Shown: in pieces, positions 17,550-25,285 of the stretch
Position numbering within the stretch: position 1 is the stretch's first letter
Layout: every line of letters starts with the position of its first letter
Origin: Arthrobacter sp. StoSoilB22
GTDB lineage: Bacteria; Actinomycetota; Actinomycetes; Actinomycetales; Micrococcaceae
Reading direction: 5' to 3'
Assembly: GCF_019977315.1 (NCBI RefSeq)
Contig: NZ_AP024652.1
Coordinates: 3,658,001-3,722,000, forward strand
Length of the DNA stretch: 64,000 nt
Notes under the pieces: model-generated
The model's database searches: none
Told to the model about the DNA's origin: nothing
The model's input: only the letters and a program-made list of their open reading frames with translations
Program-made: the position numbers and the translations under genes

Positions 17550-19378
17550 GCGCCGCAACTTTTGGCACGGCCAACGAGGACAACACACACCTCACCAAAG
17601 CGGACAGCAAAGCCGTACGACGCCGGTCGCTCACCTTGCTTGCCTCACTCATCCGTCCCGTGCGGCTGCGTTTCTGGCTAACGATTGCGATGGTGGTGGT
17701 CTCGCAGCTCACCCGGGTTGCCGGGCCTGCGCTGATCGCCTTTGGCATCGACAACGCCCTGCCTGCGCTGCAGGCTGGCGACAACGGACCCCTGGTGCTT
17801 GCTGGTTCGTTGTACCTGGCGGCCGCGATCGCCACTGCTGGGATGACTGCGCTGTATGTGACCTCCACTGCCCGGCTCAGCCAGGCAATGCTTCTGGATT
17901 TGCGCCTGCGGGTCTTCCGGCACACCCAACGGTTGAGCCTCGAGTTCCACGAGAAGTACACCTCGGGCCGCATCATCGCCCGGCAAACCTCGGACCTTGA
18001 GGCGTTGCGTGAACTCTTGGATTCCGGGGTCAGCTCCTTGGCCTCCGGCATGCTGTTCATGGTGTTCACCGCTGTGACTGTTTTTGCCCTGGATTGGCAA
18101 AGCGGACTGATAGTCCTCGCGGCCGGCGTGCCCATGTTCTTCCTTGCCCGCTGGTACCAGAAGCATTCGCAGATCGCGTTCCGTGAATCCCGCGTGGTGT
18201 CCGCGCGCCTGATCGTGCACTTTGTGGAGACCATGACCGGTATCCGTGCGGTGAAGGCGTTCCGCAAAGAGCGCGAGAATGCATCCCGTTACGGCGAGTT
18301 GGCTGAGGACTACCGCAAGAACACCGTCCGCTCCATCAACCTGAACGGCATTTTCCAGCCGGGCTTGGTGCTGATCGGCAATGTTTGTGTGGCCGTGGTC
18401 CTGCTGTTTGGCGGCTTCCGCGTGCTGAGTGGGGACTTGGCTGTCGGCGTCCTGCTGGCACTGATCCTCTCCACTAAACGCTTCTTCCAGCCGGTGGACC
18501 AGATGGCCATGTTCTACAACTCGTTCCAGAGCGCCCAGGCAGCGCTGGAAAAGGTGTCCGGACTTCTTGAGGAAATACCTACTGTCCGCCCGCCGAAGAA
18601 CCCTGTGCCGTTGAAGAGCTCACGCGGCGAAATCGACTTCAAGGGCGTGGAGTTCGGCTACAGCGACGGCAAGGTGGTGGTTCCCAAGCTGGACCTGCAC
18701 ATCCCTGCCGGGCAGACTGTTGCGCTGGTTGGCCAGACGGGAGCGGGCAAGTCCACGCTGGCCAAGCTCGTGGCACGCTTCTACGATGTCACCTCCGGTG
18801 CGATCACCCTTGACGGTGTTGATCTCAGGGACCTGTCCACCACGGATCTCCGCCGTGCAGTGGTGATGGTGACGCAGGAAGCTTTCCTCTTCAGCGGCTC
18901 CGTGGCGGACAACATCGCCTTGGGCAGGCCCGAGGCGTCGCGGTCCGAAATCGAGGCCGCCGCTGCAGCAGTGGGAGCCCACGAGTTCATCATGAGCCTC
19001 CCCGAAGGCTACGACACAGACGTCAACAAGCGCGGTGGCCGGGTTTCTTCGGGTCAACGACAGCTCATCGGCTTCGCCCGCGCCTTCCTGGCCGCACCGG
19101 CTGTGCTGATCCTGGACGAGGCAACGTCATCCCTGGACATCCCTTCTGAGCGCATGGTCCAGCAGGGATTGTCCAAACTGTTGGAGGGAGTGGCCGGCGG
19201 AAGGGGAGCTCGGACGGCGATCATCATTGCCCACCGCCTTTCCACAGTGGAGACGGCGGACAGGGTCTTGGTGGTCCACGACGGACGCATTGTGGAGGAT
19301 GGAACCCCTGCTGAACTGATTAGCGGTGGCGGACGGTTTGCCCAGTTGCATGGGGCGTGGCGGGACTCGCTGGTGTAG
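17546..19378 (+). CDS. ABC exporter half-transporter, catalytically competent partner
   Basis: This 610-residue partner has six membrane helices and an ATPase with Walker [10 protein letters not shown] at about 396 and an intact Walker B plus catalytic Glu ([11 protein letters not shown], about 524). Its signature is altered to VSSGQRQ in place of LSGGQ. In heterodimeric exporters the degenerate site is built from the partner's Walker motifs and this subunit's signature, so both deviations fall in the same composite site, as expected. A GAGGAGG ribosome site lies inside the end of the upstream gene. Confidence 0.93.
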   Translation: MSAATFGTANEDNTHLTKADSKAVRRRSLTLLASLIRPVRLRFWLTIAMVVVSQLTRVAGPALIAFGIDNALPALQAGDNGPLVLAGSLYLAAAIATAGMTALYVTSTARLSQAMLLDLRLRVFRHTQRLSLEFHEKYTSGRIIARQTSDLEALRELLDSGVSSLASGMLFMVFTAVTVFALDWQSGLIVLAAGVPMFFLARWYQKHSQIAFRESRVVSARLIVHFVETMTGIRAVKAFRKERENASRYGELAEDYRKNTVRSINLNGIFQPGLVLIGNVCVAVVLLFGGFRVLSGDLAVGVLLALILSTKRFFQPVDQMAMFYNSFQSAQAALEKVSGLLEEIPTVRPPKNPVPLKSSRGEIDFKGVEFGYSDGKVVVPKLDLHIPAGQTVALVGQTGAGKSTLAKLVARFYDVTSGAITLDGVDLRDLSTTDLRRAVVMVTQEAFLFSGSVADNIALGRPEASRSEIEAAAAAVGAHEFIMSLPEGYDTDVNKRGGRVSSGQRQLIGFARAFLAAPAVLILDEATSSLDIPSERMVQQGLSKLLEGVAGGRGARTAIIIAHRLSTVETADRVLVVHDGRIVEDGTPAELISGGGRFAQLHGAWRDSLV

Positions 19379-19476
19379 CGTTCGCAGCGTCGCAGCTGTG
19401 ACGAGGCACACCGGCTCCTCGATTTCGCATCACGGGACGTTTCGGCTATTCTTGAACAGTTGCTTTCGCAGCGGAT

Positions 19477-19553
<77 letters not shown>

Positions 19554-19559
19554 AACACG

Positions 19560-19595
19560 AAAATGGCGTCGAGAAATCGGCGCCATTTTTGTTTT
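19560..19595 (+). terminator. Intrinsic terminator after tRNA-Pro
   Basis: AAAATGGCG (19560-19568) pairs with CGCCATTTT (19581-19589) and is followed by TGTTTT. It lies seven bases after the tRNA CCA end. Confidence 0.9.
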
Positions 19596-19699
19596 AAGTC
19601 TGTCAACTCACCGCACCTATCCACATGTACTATCGTGCCGATTGGCGTCCCCGCCGCGCCTCACTATGATTTCAGTGGCCACCGAAGGCAGGGCACAAA

Positions 19700-19741
19700 G
19701 AAAACCCCGGAGCATCGCTCGTCACGCTCCGGGGTTTCTTT
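19700..19741 (-). terminator. Intrinsic terminator of the peptide gene
   Basis: AAACCCCGGAGC (19702-19713) pairs with GCTCCGGGGTTT (19726-19737). Read leftward it ends in TTTTCTTT, right for the secreted-peptide transcript. The right side also has TTTCTTTT, so it may work in both directions. Confidence 0.88.
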
Positions 19742-19754
19742 TACTACAATTGTT

Positions 19755-19979
19755 TTACATAGGGTCGGGCCAGTTGCCGATGGACATCGTAGAGATGGTC
19801 GTCTCGGACTTGTCCTTCTTGGGCGCCGTGGTGGTGGACCGCATAGGGTCCGGCCAGTTCCCAATGGCGCTTACTGTGCTGGAATCTGCCGCGGGAGCAG
19901 CAGAGACTACACCGGGAGCCGCAACTGCCAGCGTCAGTGCGCCCGCCACGGCCACTGAAGCAATGATTTTCTTGAACAT
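19755..19979 (-). CDS. Secreted tandem-repeat peptide precursor (candidate signalling pro-peptide)
   Basis: This is a 74-residue protein. The N-terminus MFKKIIASVAVAGALTLAVA is a Sec signal peptide with probable cleavage after VSA (about residue 27). The mature 47 residues carry the octapeptide IGNWPDPM twice: residues 39-46 and again as the last eight residues, 67-74. They are separated by a Thr/Lys-rich linker that begins with Arg. The two DNA copies differ at three codons, all synonymous, so the peptide itself appears selected. ATG 19979 is preferred to an in-frame TTG at 19994. A terminator follows it. It is divergent from an HTH-TPR regulator, the arrangement of RRNPP pheromone systems. 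The function is inferred; I know of no named family. Confidence 0.8.
   Translation of the reverse strand: MFKKIIASVAVAGALTLAVAAPGVVSAAPAADSSTVSAIGNWPDPMRSTTTAPKKDKSETTISTMSIGNWPDPM
19842..19865 (-). other. Internal copy of the IGNWPDPM octapeptide coding unit
   Basis: This encodes IGNWPDPM at residues 39-46 of the precursor. Compared with the C-terminal unit at 19758-19781 it uses ATT, GGG and CCG instead of ATC, GGC and CCC. All other codons are identical. Confidence 0.85.
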
Positions 19980-20039
19980 GATGTTGTACCCCAATGCGAG
20001 TCGGATTCGTTACGGAAATTGCACGGTCCCTGTTGACAT

Positions 20040-20072
20040 ACATTGTAAAATGTTTTCCACAGAGACTGTCAA
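20040..20072 (-). promoter_or_regulatory. Probable peptide-gene promoter with overlapping palindrome
   Basis: On the minus strand TTGACA (20072-20067) is followed after 17 bases by TTTACA (20049-20044), a good -35/-10 pair facing the peptide gene. The palindrome ACATTGTAAAATGT (20040-20053, arms ACATT/AATGT) lies over the -10 region and is a candidate operator for the divergent regulator. A plus-strand TTGACA at 20033-20038 could serve the regulator gene. Confidence 0.55.
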
Positions 20073-20106
20073 GGTTTTGGTCAAAAGACACCTGTAGGAG
20101 GGACCC

Positions 20107-21372
20107 GTGGGAAACGGATTCGGCGAGAAGCTACGTGCCGAACGGCTCGAACGTGGGTTGACGCAGGCAGAGCTAGGCAAGAACCTGTATTCACCGAGCT
20201 ATATTTCGCTGCTGGAGACCGGTCGCCGCGAGCCTACGGCCGAGGTCATCGAGGAACTCGCCCGTCGGCTGGAACTGGCGCCCAAAGCACTTGAAGCGTG
20301 GAGCCAACCAGTCTCCGTCAGTGATGCCGAGTACGTCCTCGCCGGCTTGTATGCCCGGCAGGCCTGGGACCTCCGCGACTATCAACTCGCCGCCAGCCAC
20401 GCAGCAACCGCAGCGCAGATCGCTCTTGAGGCCAAGAACAACAGCGCCTGGTGGAACATGACGTACATGCAGGCCGAGTGTGTGATGAAGCAAGGGCAGC
20501 TCAAGGAATGCCAACAGATTGTTGAGCACCTCCTGGAACACCCCATGGCCACGGAGTCCGCCGGCCTTGGAGTTCGCGCCTGGCAGATGCTTGCCGCGGT
20601 GTGTCACGGACAAGGCCAGTTGGCCACCGCCGTCGAGCATGCCAAGCAAGCCGTCAAGCTCAGCGAGCAGCTGCCCAAGGGTTCCACGCTCATTATTGGT
20701 GCGCACCGCGCGCTGATCGGTGCTCTTGCCGAGAGCGGCAAACTGGACGAGGCCTGGGAATACTGTCTGGCGATGATTGAGCACATGGACGAGCACTCCA
20801 TGTCGCAGCTGGCAGGCGAAGTGGCCTGGGTGGTGGGCAACGTCGCCTTCATGCGCCACGACTACGTTGAGGGCATCAAGCACCACGAGCGAGCAGCCAA
20901 GCTCCTCTCCCCCGCCAACGACATTGAGCTGTGGGCGCGCTTCAACAAGGCTTCAGCAGCCGTTCGACTGTCCTCCGGGATTGTGGAACCGGAAACGTTG
21001 TCCGCCATTGAACGAGCGGAACTCGCGCTGTCCATTGTGGGCGGAAACAAGACAGACCAGTTGGAGGTCGCGTTCATCCGCGCCCGCTGGCTGTACTTGA
21101 CCGGGGACATCCCTGCAGCCGTGGAGAAGCTCCGCGAAATCTACGCGGACCGCAAGGTGCTGGCCCGGCACACCGCCGGCGAAGTGTCGCTGCTGTTGGG
21201 TAAGTCCTTGAAAGCAGCAGGGGAAGCCGCTGAGGCGCTCCAATTCCTGGAAGAGGCCCAGCATGACTTCAGCGCGGCGGGAGCGTCGGACCGGGTCCAG
21301 CAGGCCATGGACGCGGTCTTGGAGATCCGCTTGGCCGAGCGCCGTGCCGCGAAGGAACACTCGCAGGCCTGA
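20107..21372 (+). CDS. XRE-family HTH regulator with TPR domain (RRNPP-like)
   Basis: This 421-residue cytoplasmic regulator has an N-terminal XRE helix-turn-helix at residues 8-62 (RGLTQAELGKNLYSPSYISL then LETGRREPTAEVIEELARRL). A long all-helical region of tetratricopeptide-like repeats follows to about 410. This is the architecture of Rap/PlcR/PrgX-type peptide-sensing regulators. GTG 20107 has a strong AGGAGGGA ribosome site. It is divergent from a gene for an exported peptide with a repeated octapeptide, so peptide re-import and binding by the TPR groove is the natural hypothesis. No oligopeptide importer lies in this window. Family membership is by architecture, not proven by alignment. 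Confidence 0.88.
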   Translation: MGNGFGEKLRAERLERGLTQAELGKNLYSPSYISLLETGRREPTAEVIEELARRLELAPKALEAWSQPVSVSDAEYVLAGLYARQAWDLRDYQLAASHAATAAQIALEAKNNSAWWNMTYMQAECVMKQGQLKECQQIVEHLLEHPMATESAGLGVRAWQMLAAVCHGQGQLATAVEHAKQAVKLSEQLPKGSTLIIGAHRALIGALAESGKLDEAWEYCLAMIEHMDEHSMSQLAGEVAWVVGNVAFMRHDYVEGIKHHERAAKLLSPANDIELWARFNKASAAVRLSSGIVEPETLSAIERAELALSIVGGNKTDQLEVAFIRARWLYLTGDIPAAVEKLREIYADRKVLARHTAGEVSLLLGKSLKAAGEAAEALQFLEEAQHDFSAAGASDRVQQAMDAVLEIRLAERRAAKEHSQA

Positions 21373-21377
21373 CTAAG

Positions 21378-21441
21378 CCAAGTAAGTCGCAGTTAAGCGC
21401 GTTTTGAGCGGTCAAAACGCGCTTAACTGCGACTCAGTTGG
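21378..21441. repeat. REP-like palindrome, family A copy 1
   Basis: A perfect 22-bp stem (21386-21407 with 21412-21433) closes a 4-nt GCGG loop, bounded by CCAAGTAAGTCGCAG and CTGCGACTCAGTTGG. It sits between the convergent ends of the HTH-TPR gene and purC. A second copy at 35903 has different stem bases but keeps full pairing and identical borders. Confidence 0.85.
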
Positions 21442-21447
21442 GTGCGG

Positions 21448-22386
21448 TTAGGCGAAGGTGCGGCCCGTGAGCTTCTCATACGCTTCGACGTAGCGGGCGC
21501 GGGTGCGCTCAACTACCTCGGCGGGAAGAGCCGGAGGCGGGGTGTCAGAGGACTTGTCCCAGCCGGACTCTGCTGAGGTCAGCCAGTCACGGACGTACTG
21601 CTTGTCATACGAAGGCTGCGACTGTCCCGGCGCGTACGTGGACGCATCCCAGAACCGTGAAGAGTCCGGGGTGAGGACCTCGTCACCCAGGGTAATCACG
21701 CCAGTGGCAGCGTCAATGCCGAACTCCACCTTGGTGTCAGCCAGGATAATGCCACGTTCGCGGGCGATCTCCTCGGCGCGGGTGTAGATCTTCAGCGTGA
21801 GCTCACTGAGGCGGGCAGCGATGTCGTCGCCCACCATGGCCACAACGTCGTCATAGGTGATGTTGACGTCGTGCTCGCCCACTTCGGCCTTGGCAGAGGG
21901 CGTGAAGAGTGCCTTCTCCAAGCGCGAGCCATCAACCAGGCCCTCCGGCAGCGGGATATCGCACACCGTGCGGGATTCCTTGTACTCAGCCAGGCCGGAA
22001 CCGGTGAGGTAACCGCGTGCGATGCATTCCACCGGGAACATGTCCAGCTTCTTGCAGATCATGGCCCGGCCCTCGACGGCGGCAGGAACGCCACCTTCCA
22101 CCGTGGACGCCAGCACGTGGTGCTCAACGTCCAACTGATCGAACCACCACAGGCTCAGCTGCGTCAGGACGCGGCCCTTGTCCGGGATCTCGCTGCTCAA
22201 CACGTGGTCGTAAGCACTGATGCGGTCACTGGCCACAACCAAGACGCATTCCTGGCCGATCTTTTCCGTGATGGCTTCATCCGCGGGGACGTAGAGATCG
22301 CGGACCTTGCCGGAGTAGACGTGCGTCCAGCCCGGTAGCTCCAGGGCTTCGGCAGCAAAGCCGCCGGTGGGAAGTCCTTCAGTCAT
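21448..22386 (-). CDS. purC: Phosphoribosylaminoimidazole-succinocarboxamide synthase (SAICAR synthetase)
   Basis: This is a 312-residue purine-biosynthesis enzyme joining aspartate to CAIR with ATP. Signatures include VYSGKVRDLYVP (nucleotide binding, about residues 22-33), ASDRISAYDHVL, VECIARGYLTGSG and LADTKVEFG. It has the long actinobacterial/yeast form with a C-terminal WDKSSDTPPPALPAEV segment. It starts 2 bp after the purD stop, so purD-purC form one leftward operon. A REP-like palindrome follows its stop. Confidence 0.97.
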   Translation of the reverse strand: MTEGLPTGGFAAEALELPGWTHVYSGKVRDLYVPADEAITEKIGQECVLVVASDRISAYDHVLSSEIPDKGRVLTQLSLWWFDQLDVEHHVLASTVEGGVPAAVEGRAMICKKLDMFPVECIARGYLTGSGLAEYKESRTVCDIPLPEGLVDGSRLEKALFTPSAKAEVGEHDVNITYDDVVAMVGDDIAARLSELTLKIYTRAEEIARERGIILADTKVEFGIDAATGVITLGDEVLTPDSSRFWDASTYAPGQSQPSYDKQYVRDWLTSAESGWDKSSDTPPPALPAEVVERTRARYVEAYEKLTGRTFA

Positions 22387-22388
22387 GC

Positions 22389-23699
22389 TCAGGCCTGCAC
22401 TTTCGGGATGGTTCCGGTTGCGGTGTATGGCACGCGGATTTCGCCGCGAGCGGCTTTGCCTCCAATGTCCGTACGGAACTGTGAGCCTTCAAGCTGAACC
22501 AGCTCAACGCCGTCGTACGCCTTTTCGCGTGCTTCCACCAGATCGGAACCGAGCGCGACCACGGCGAGGACGCGGCCACCAGCGGAGACCACCTTGCCTT
22601 CGTCGTCCAGCTTGGTGCCGGCGTGGACCACGTGGACACCGTCCAGCTCGTCAACCTTCTTCAGGCCGCGGATGCGATCACCGGTGCGGGGTGCGTCCGG
22701 GTAGTTTTCGGCGGCGACGACGACGGCGACTGCCGTGTCCTTGGACCAGCGCAGCTCTTCTGCGGTGTCCAGTTCGCCCTTGGCAGCTGCCAGCAGCAGC
22801 GCACCGAGCGGGGTCTTGAGGCGTGCCAGGACGGCCTGGGTCTCGGGGTCGCCGAAGCGGACGTTGAACTCGATGACGCGTGTGCCGCGGGACGTCAGGG
22901 CGAGGCCGCAGTAGAGCACGCCAACAAAGGGGGTGCCGCGGCGGGCCATCTCATCCACGGTGGGCTGGGCCACGCGGTCGATGACTTCCTGGACCAGGCC
23001 CTCGGGAGCCCACTCGAGCGGGGTGTACGCGCCCATGCCGCCGGTGTTGGGGCCTTCGTCATTGTCGAAGATGCGCTTGAAGTCCTGTGCCGGGGACAAC
23101 GGGACGGTAGTGCGGCCGTCGCAGAGGACGAACAGGGAGACCTCGGGGCCGTCAAGGAATTCCTCGATCACCACGGTTCCACCGGCGTCGAAGCAGGCCT
23201 GTGCGTGGGCCAGGGCTTCCGCGCGGTCCTTGGTGACCACCACGCCCTTACCGGCGGCCAAGCCGTCGTCCTTAACAACATGCGGTGCACCGAAAGTATC
23301 CAGGGCATCGGCGGCTTCCTCAGCGTTGGTGGCCACGCGGGCCATGGCCGTGGGAACGTTCGCTTCAGCCATGATCTGCTTGGCGAAAGCCTTGGAGGCC
23401 TCCAGCTGGGCAGCTTCCTTGCTGGGACCGAACACCGGGATACCGGCTTCGCGGACGGCGTCGGAAACGCCGGCGGCGAGGGGGGCCTCAGGGCCAACCA
23501 CCACCAGGTCCACGCCCAGCTTGGTGGCGAGGGCAGACACGGCTTCCGGGTTGTTCCCGTCAATCGCATGGGTGGGAACAAGTTTGCTGATGCCCGCGTT
23601 GCCAGGGGCCGCGTGGACCTCGGAAACGTTCGGATCTTCAAGCAGAGAGCGGACAATGGCGTGTTCGCGGCCGCCTGGGCCAATGACGAGTACCTTCAC
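22389..23699 (-). CDS. purD: Phosphoribosylamine-glycine ligase (GAR synthetase)
   Basis: This 436-residue ATP-grasp enzyme makes glycinamide ribonucleotide in purine synthesis. It begins VKVLVIGPGGREHAIVRSL, the standard PurD N-terminus. The ATP-grasp core is GLAAGKGVVVTKD, NTGGMGAYTPLEW and the metal-binding VIEFNVRFGDPETQAVLARL at about residue 287. GTG 23699 was chosen because it gives the family N-terminus; further in-frame sequence upstream reaches into the divergent promoter of the asparaginase gene. It is coupled with purC. Confidence 0.96.
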   Translation of the reverse strand: MKVLVIGPGGREHAIVRSLLEDPNVSEVHAAPGNAGISKLVPTHAIDGNNPEAVSALATKLGVDLVVVGPEAPLAAGVSDAVREAGIPVFGPSKEAAQLEASKAFAKQIMAEANVPTAMARVATNAEEAADALDTFGAPHVVKDDGLAAGKGVVVTKDRAEALAHAQACFDAGGTVVIEEFLDGPEVSLFVLCDGRTTVPLSPAQDFKRIFDNDEGPNTGGMGAYTPLEWAPEGLVQEVIDRVAQPTVDEMARRGTPFVGVLYCGLALTSRGTRVIEFNVRFGDPETQAVLARLKTPLGALLLAAAKGELDTAEELRWSKDTAVAVVVAAENYPDAPRTGDRIRGLKKVDELDGVHVVHAGTKLDDEGKVVSAGGRVLAVVALGSDLVEAREKAYDGVELVQLEGSQFRTDIGGKAARGEIRVPYTATGTIPKVQA

Positions 23700-23781
23700 A
23701 GTCCTCAAGGGTACTTTGTGAAGGGCGAGCAGCCTAAGCTGTGTCATTCACCGGACCCTGCACGCCTCTAGACTTGGCTGT

Positions 23782-24798
23782 ATGCCCATAAGTTCGCATG
23801 AAACGTTCAACGTTGAGTCCGCGGTGGAACTGGCAGTGATCGAACGAAGTGGCTTTATTGAGTCCCGGCACATCGGCGCGGCCGTGGTCCTTGCCGGCGA
23901 CGGCTCGGTGGTCACCCGTCTTGGCGACATCGAGGCTCCCATCATGGCCCGCTCCACCCTCAAACCGTTCCAGGCCCTGGCCTCCATGCAGTCCGGCGTG
24001 CCCCTCCGTGGCGCACAGGTTGCTGTAGCCTGCGGCAGCCACACCGGGTCCCTGGACCATATGGACATTGTTGAGGGCATGCTCAAAGCAGCGGGCGTAA
24101 AGGAAGATAACCTCCAATGCCCCACCGCCTGGCCCCAGGATGAGACTGCTAGAAACTGGCTGGTCCGCTCCGAACGCGGCCAATCCAGGCTGGCTTTCAA
24201 CTGCTCCGGCAAGCACGCGGCCTTCCTGTGGGCGTGCACCGAAAACGGCTGGGACCTGCGGAGCTACCTTGAACCCAATCACCCCCTTCAACAGCGTGTT
24301 CGCTCCGTGATTGAGGAATACAGCGGCGAAACCATCTCCCACCTTGGCATCGACGGCTGCGGCGCACCCGTTGCCGCCATTTCGCTGACCGGCCTCGCCC
24401 GGGCTTACTCCCGCCTGGCCAAGTCCCCCGGTGATAAATCGTCCAATGCGCGTGCCGCCACCATTGCCACCTCCATGCTGGATTACCCCTGGGCCGTCCA
24501 AGGCAAAGGCGAGTCCAACACCATCGTCATGGAAGAACTCGAGGTCCTGGCCAAAATCGGGGCTGAGGGCGTCCTTGTCCTCGCGACCCCCACCGGTGCC
24601 ACCGTAGCTGTGAAAATGCTGGACGGGAACCTGCGGGCCACGTCCCTGGTGGGGCTGACTCTTCTTGCAGTAAGCGGCGCCGTGGACATCCCGGCAGTAT
24701 CCAATGTTCTGGAACGGGTGGTTGAGCCCGTACTCGGCGGCGGCCACGAGGTTGGCAAGATCAGGCTGGGCCACGCCGTCTCCGCCCTGCTGGACTAG
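23782..24798 (+). CDS. L-asparaginase, Asparaginase_II (rhizobial/thermolabile type)
   Basis: This 338-residue cytoplasmic amidohydrolase belongs to the Asparaginase_II family (Pfam PF06089), which is unrelated to the EcAI/EcAII fold. The family motifs are MARSTLKPFQALA (about 54-66), ACGSHTGS, FNCSGKHAAFLWAC (about 140-153, containing the Ser/Lys/Cys active-site group) and GIDGCGAPV. It hydrolyses asparagine to aspartate and ammonia. The start is 82 bp from divergent purD. The downstream SCP-like gene begins 20 bp after its stop, so the two form an operon. Confidence 0.92.
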   Translation: MPISSHETFNVESAVELAVIERSGFIESRHIGAAVVLAGDGSVVTRLGDIEAPIMARSTLKPFQALASMQSGVPLRGAQVAVACGSHTGSLDHMDIVEGMLKAAGVKEDNLQCPTAWPQDETARNWLVRSERGQSRLAFNCSGKHAAFLWACTENGWDLRSYLEPNHPLQQRVRSVIEEYSGETISHLGIDGCGAPVAAISLTGLARAYSRLAKSPGDKSSNARAATIATSMLDYPWAVQGKGESNTIVMEELEVLAKIGAEGVLVLATPTGATVAVKMLDGNLRATSLVGLTLLAVSGAVDIPAVSNVLERVVEPVLGGGHEVGKIRLGHAVSALLD

Positions 24799-24818
24799 TA
24801 CTTCTGAGGAGAACGCCC

Positions 24819-25217
24819 ATGGCCGTCGCACGTCGCCGCGTCAACATTGAGGAAGGCCGCGCCGCGCTGGCAGCCTGGCAGGCCGCCGTCGAGCCTTCAG
24901 ATGGTGAGCCGGGCAGCCTTGCCGGGCCACCGCCGTCGCGCTCTTTAATTGCGACGGCGGTGCGCTACTCCCTGGAGGAAGTCACCGCCCGCGCACCCGG
25001 CAACTCCGTGGAAGTCAGGGTGCCGCCGTTCGGCGTCACCCAATGCGTGGAGGGGCCCCGCCACACGCGCGGCACTCCCCCGAACGTGATCGAGTGCGAC
25101 GCCGCCACCTGGCTGTCGCTGGTGACGGGACGGATTGCGTGGGCTGACGCGGTTTCGGAGCACAGGCTGAGTGCATCCGGCTTGCGTGCCGATCTTTCGG
25201 AGATGCTCCCCCTCTAA
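24819..25217 (+). CDS. Sterol-carrier-like family protein (small actinobacterial)
   Basis: This 132-residue protein with ribosome site TGAGGAG is probably cotranscribed with the asparaginase. The segment RSLIATAVRYSLEEVTARAPGNSVEVRVPPFG, then CDAATWLSLVTGRIAWADAV and SASGLRADLSEMLPL, matches the small actinobacterial proteins annotated as sterol carrier family. The C-terminal pattern (W-L-x-L-x-x-G, then leucine-rich helix) is SCP2-like. No catalytic residues are expected. The ligand is unknown. Confidence 0.75.
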   Translation: MAVARRRVNIEEGRAALAAWQAAVEPSDGEPGSLAGPPPSRSLIATAVRYSLEEVTARAPGNSVEVRVPPFGVTQCVEGPRHTRGTPPNVIECDAATWLSLVTGRIAWADAVSEHRLSASGLRADLSEMLPL

Positions 25218-25280
25218 GAGTTTTTGTACAGCTAATGCCCCTAAGACGGCGTCTTAAGGGCATTAGCTGTACAAAAACTA
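25218..25280. repeat. TTTTTGTACA palindrome, family B copy 1
   Basis: Arms of 29 bases (25219-25247 and 25251-25279) pair with one mismatch around a 3-nt loop. Outer ends are GAGTTTTTGTACA and TGTACAAAAACT. The T-run is in the 5' arm and the A-run in the 3' arm on both strands, the reverse of an intrinsic terminator. It touches the SCP-like stop and lies 5 bp from the dctA stop. Related copies are at 26892 and 28028. Confidence 0.85.
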
Positions 25281-25285
25281 TCCGG

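Noticed and set aside
19755..19994. Small ORF as a random high-GC shadow
   Set aside because: Rejected as shadow because it has a Sec signal peptide, its own terminator, a good promoter and a repeated octapeptide with synonymous-only differences.
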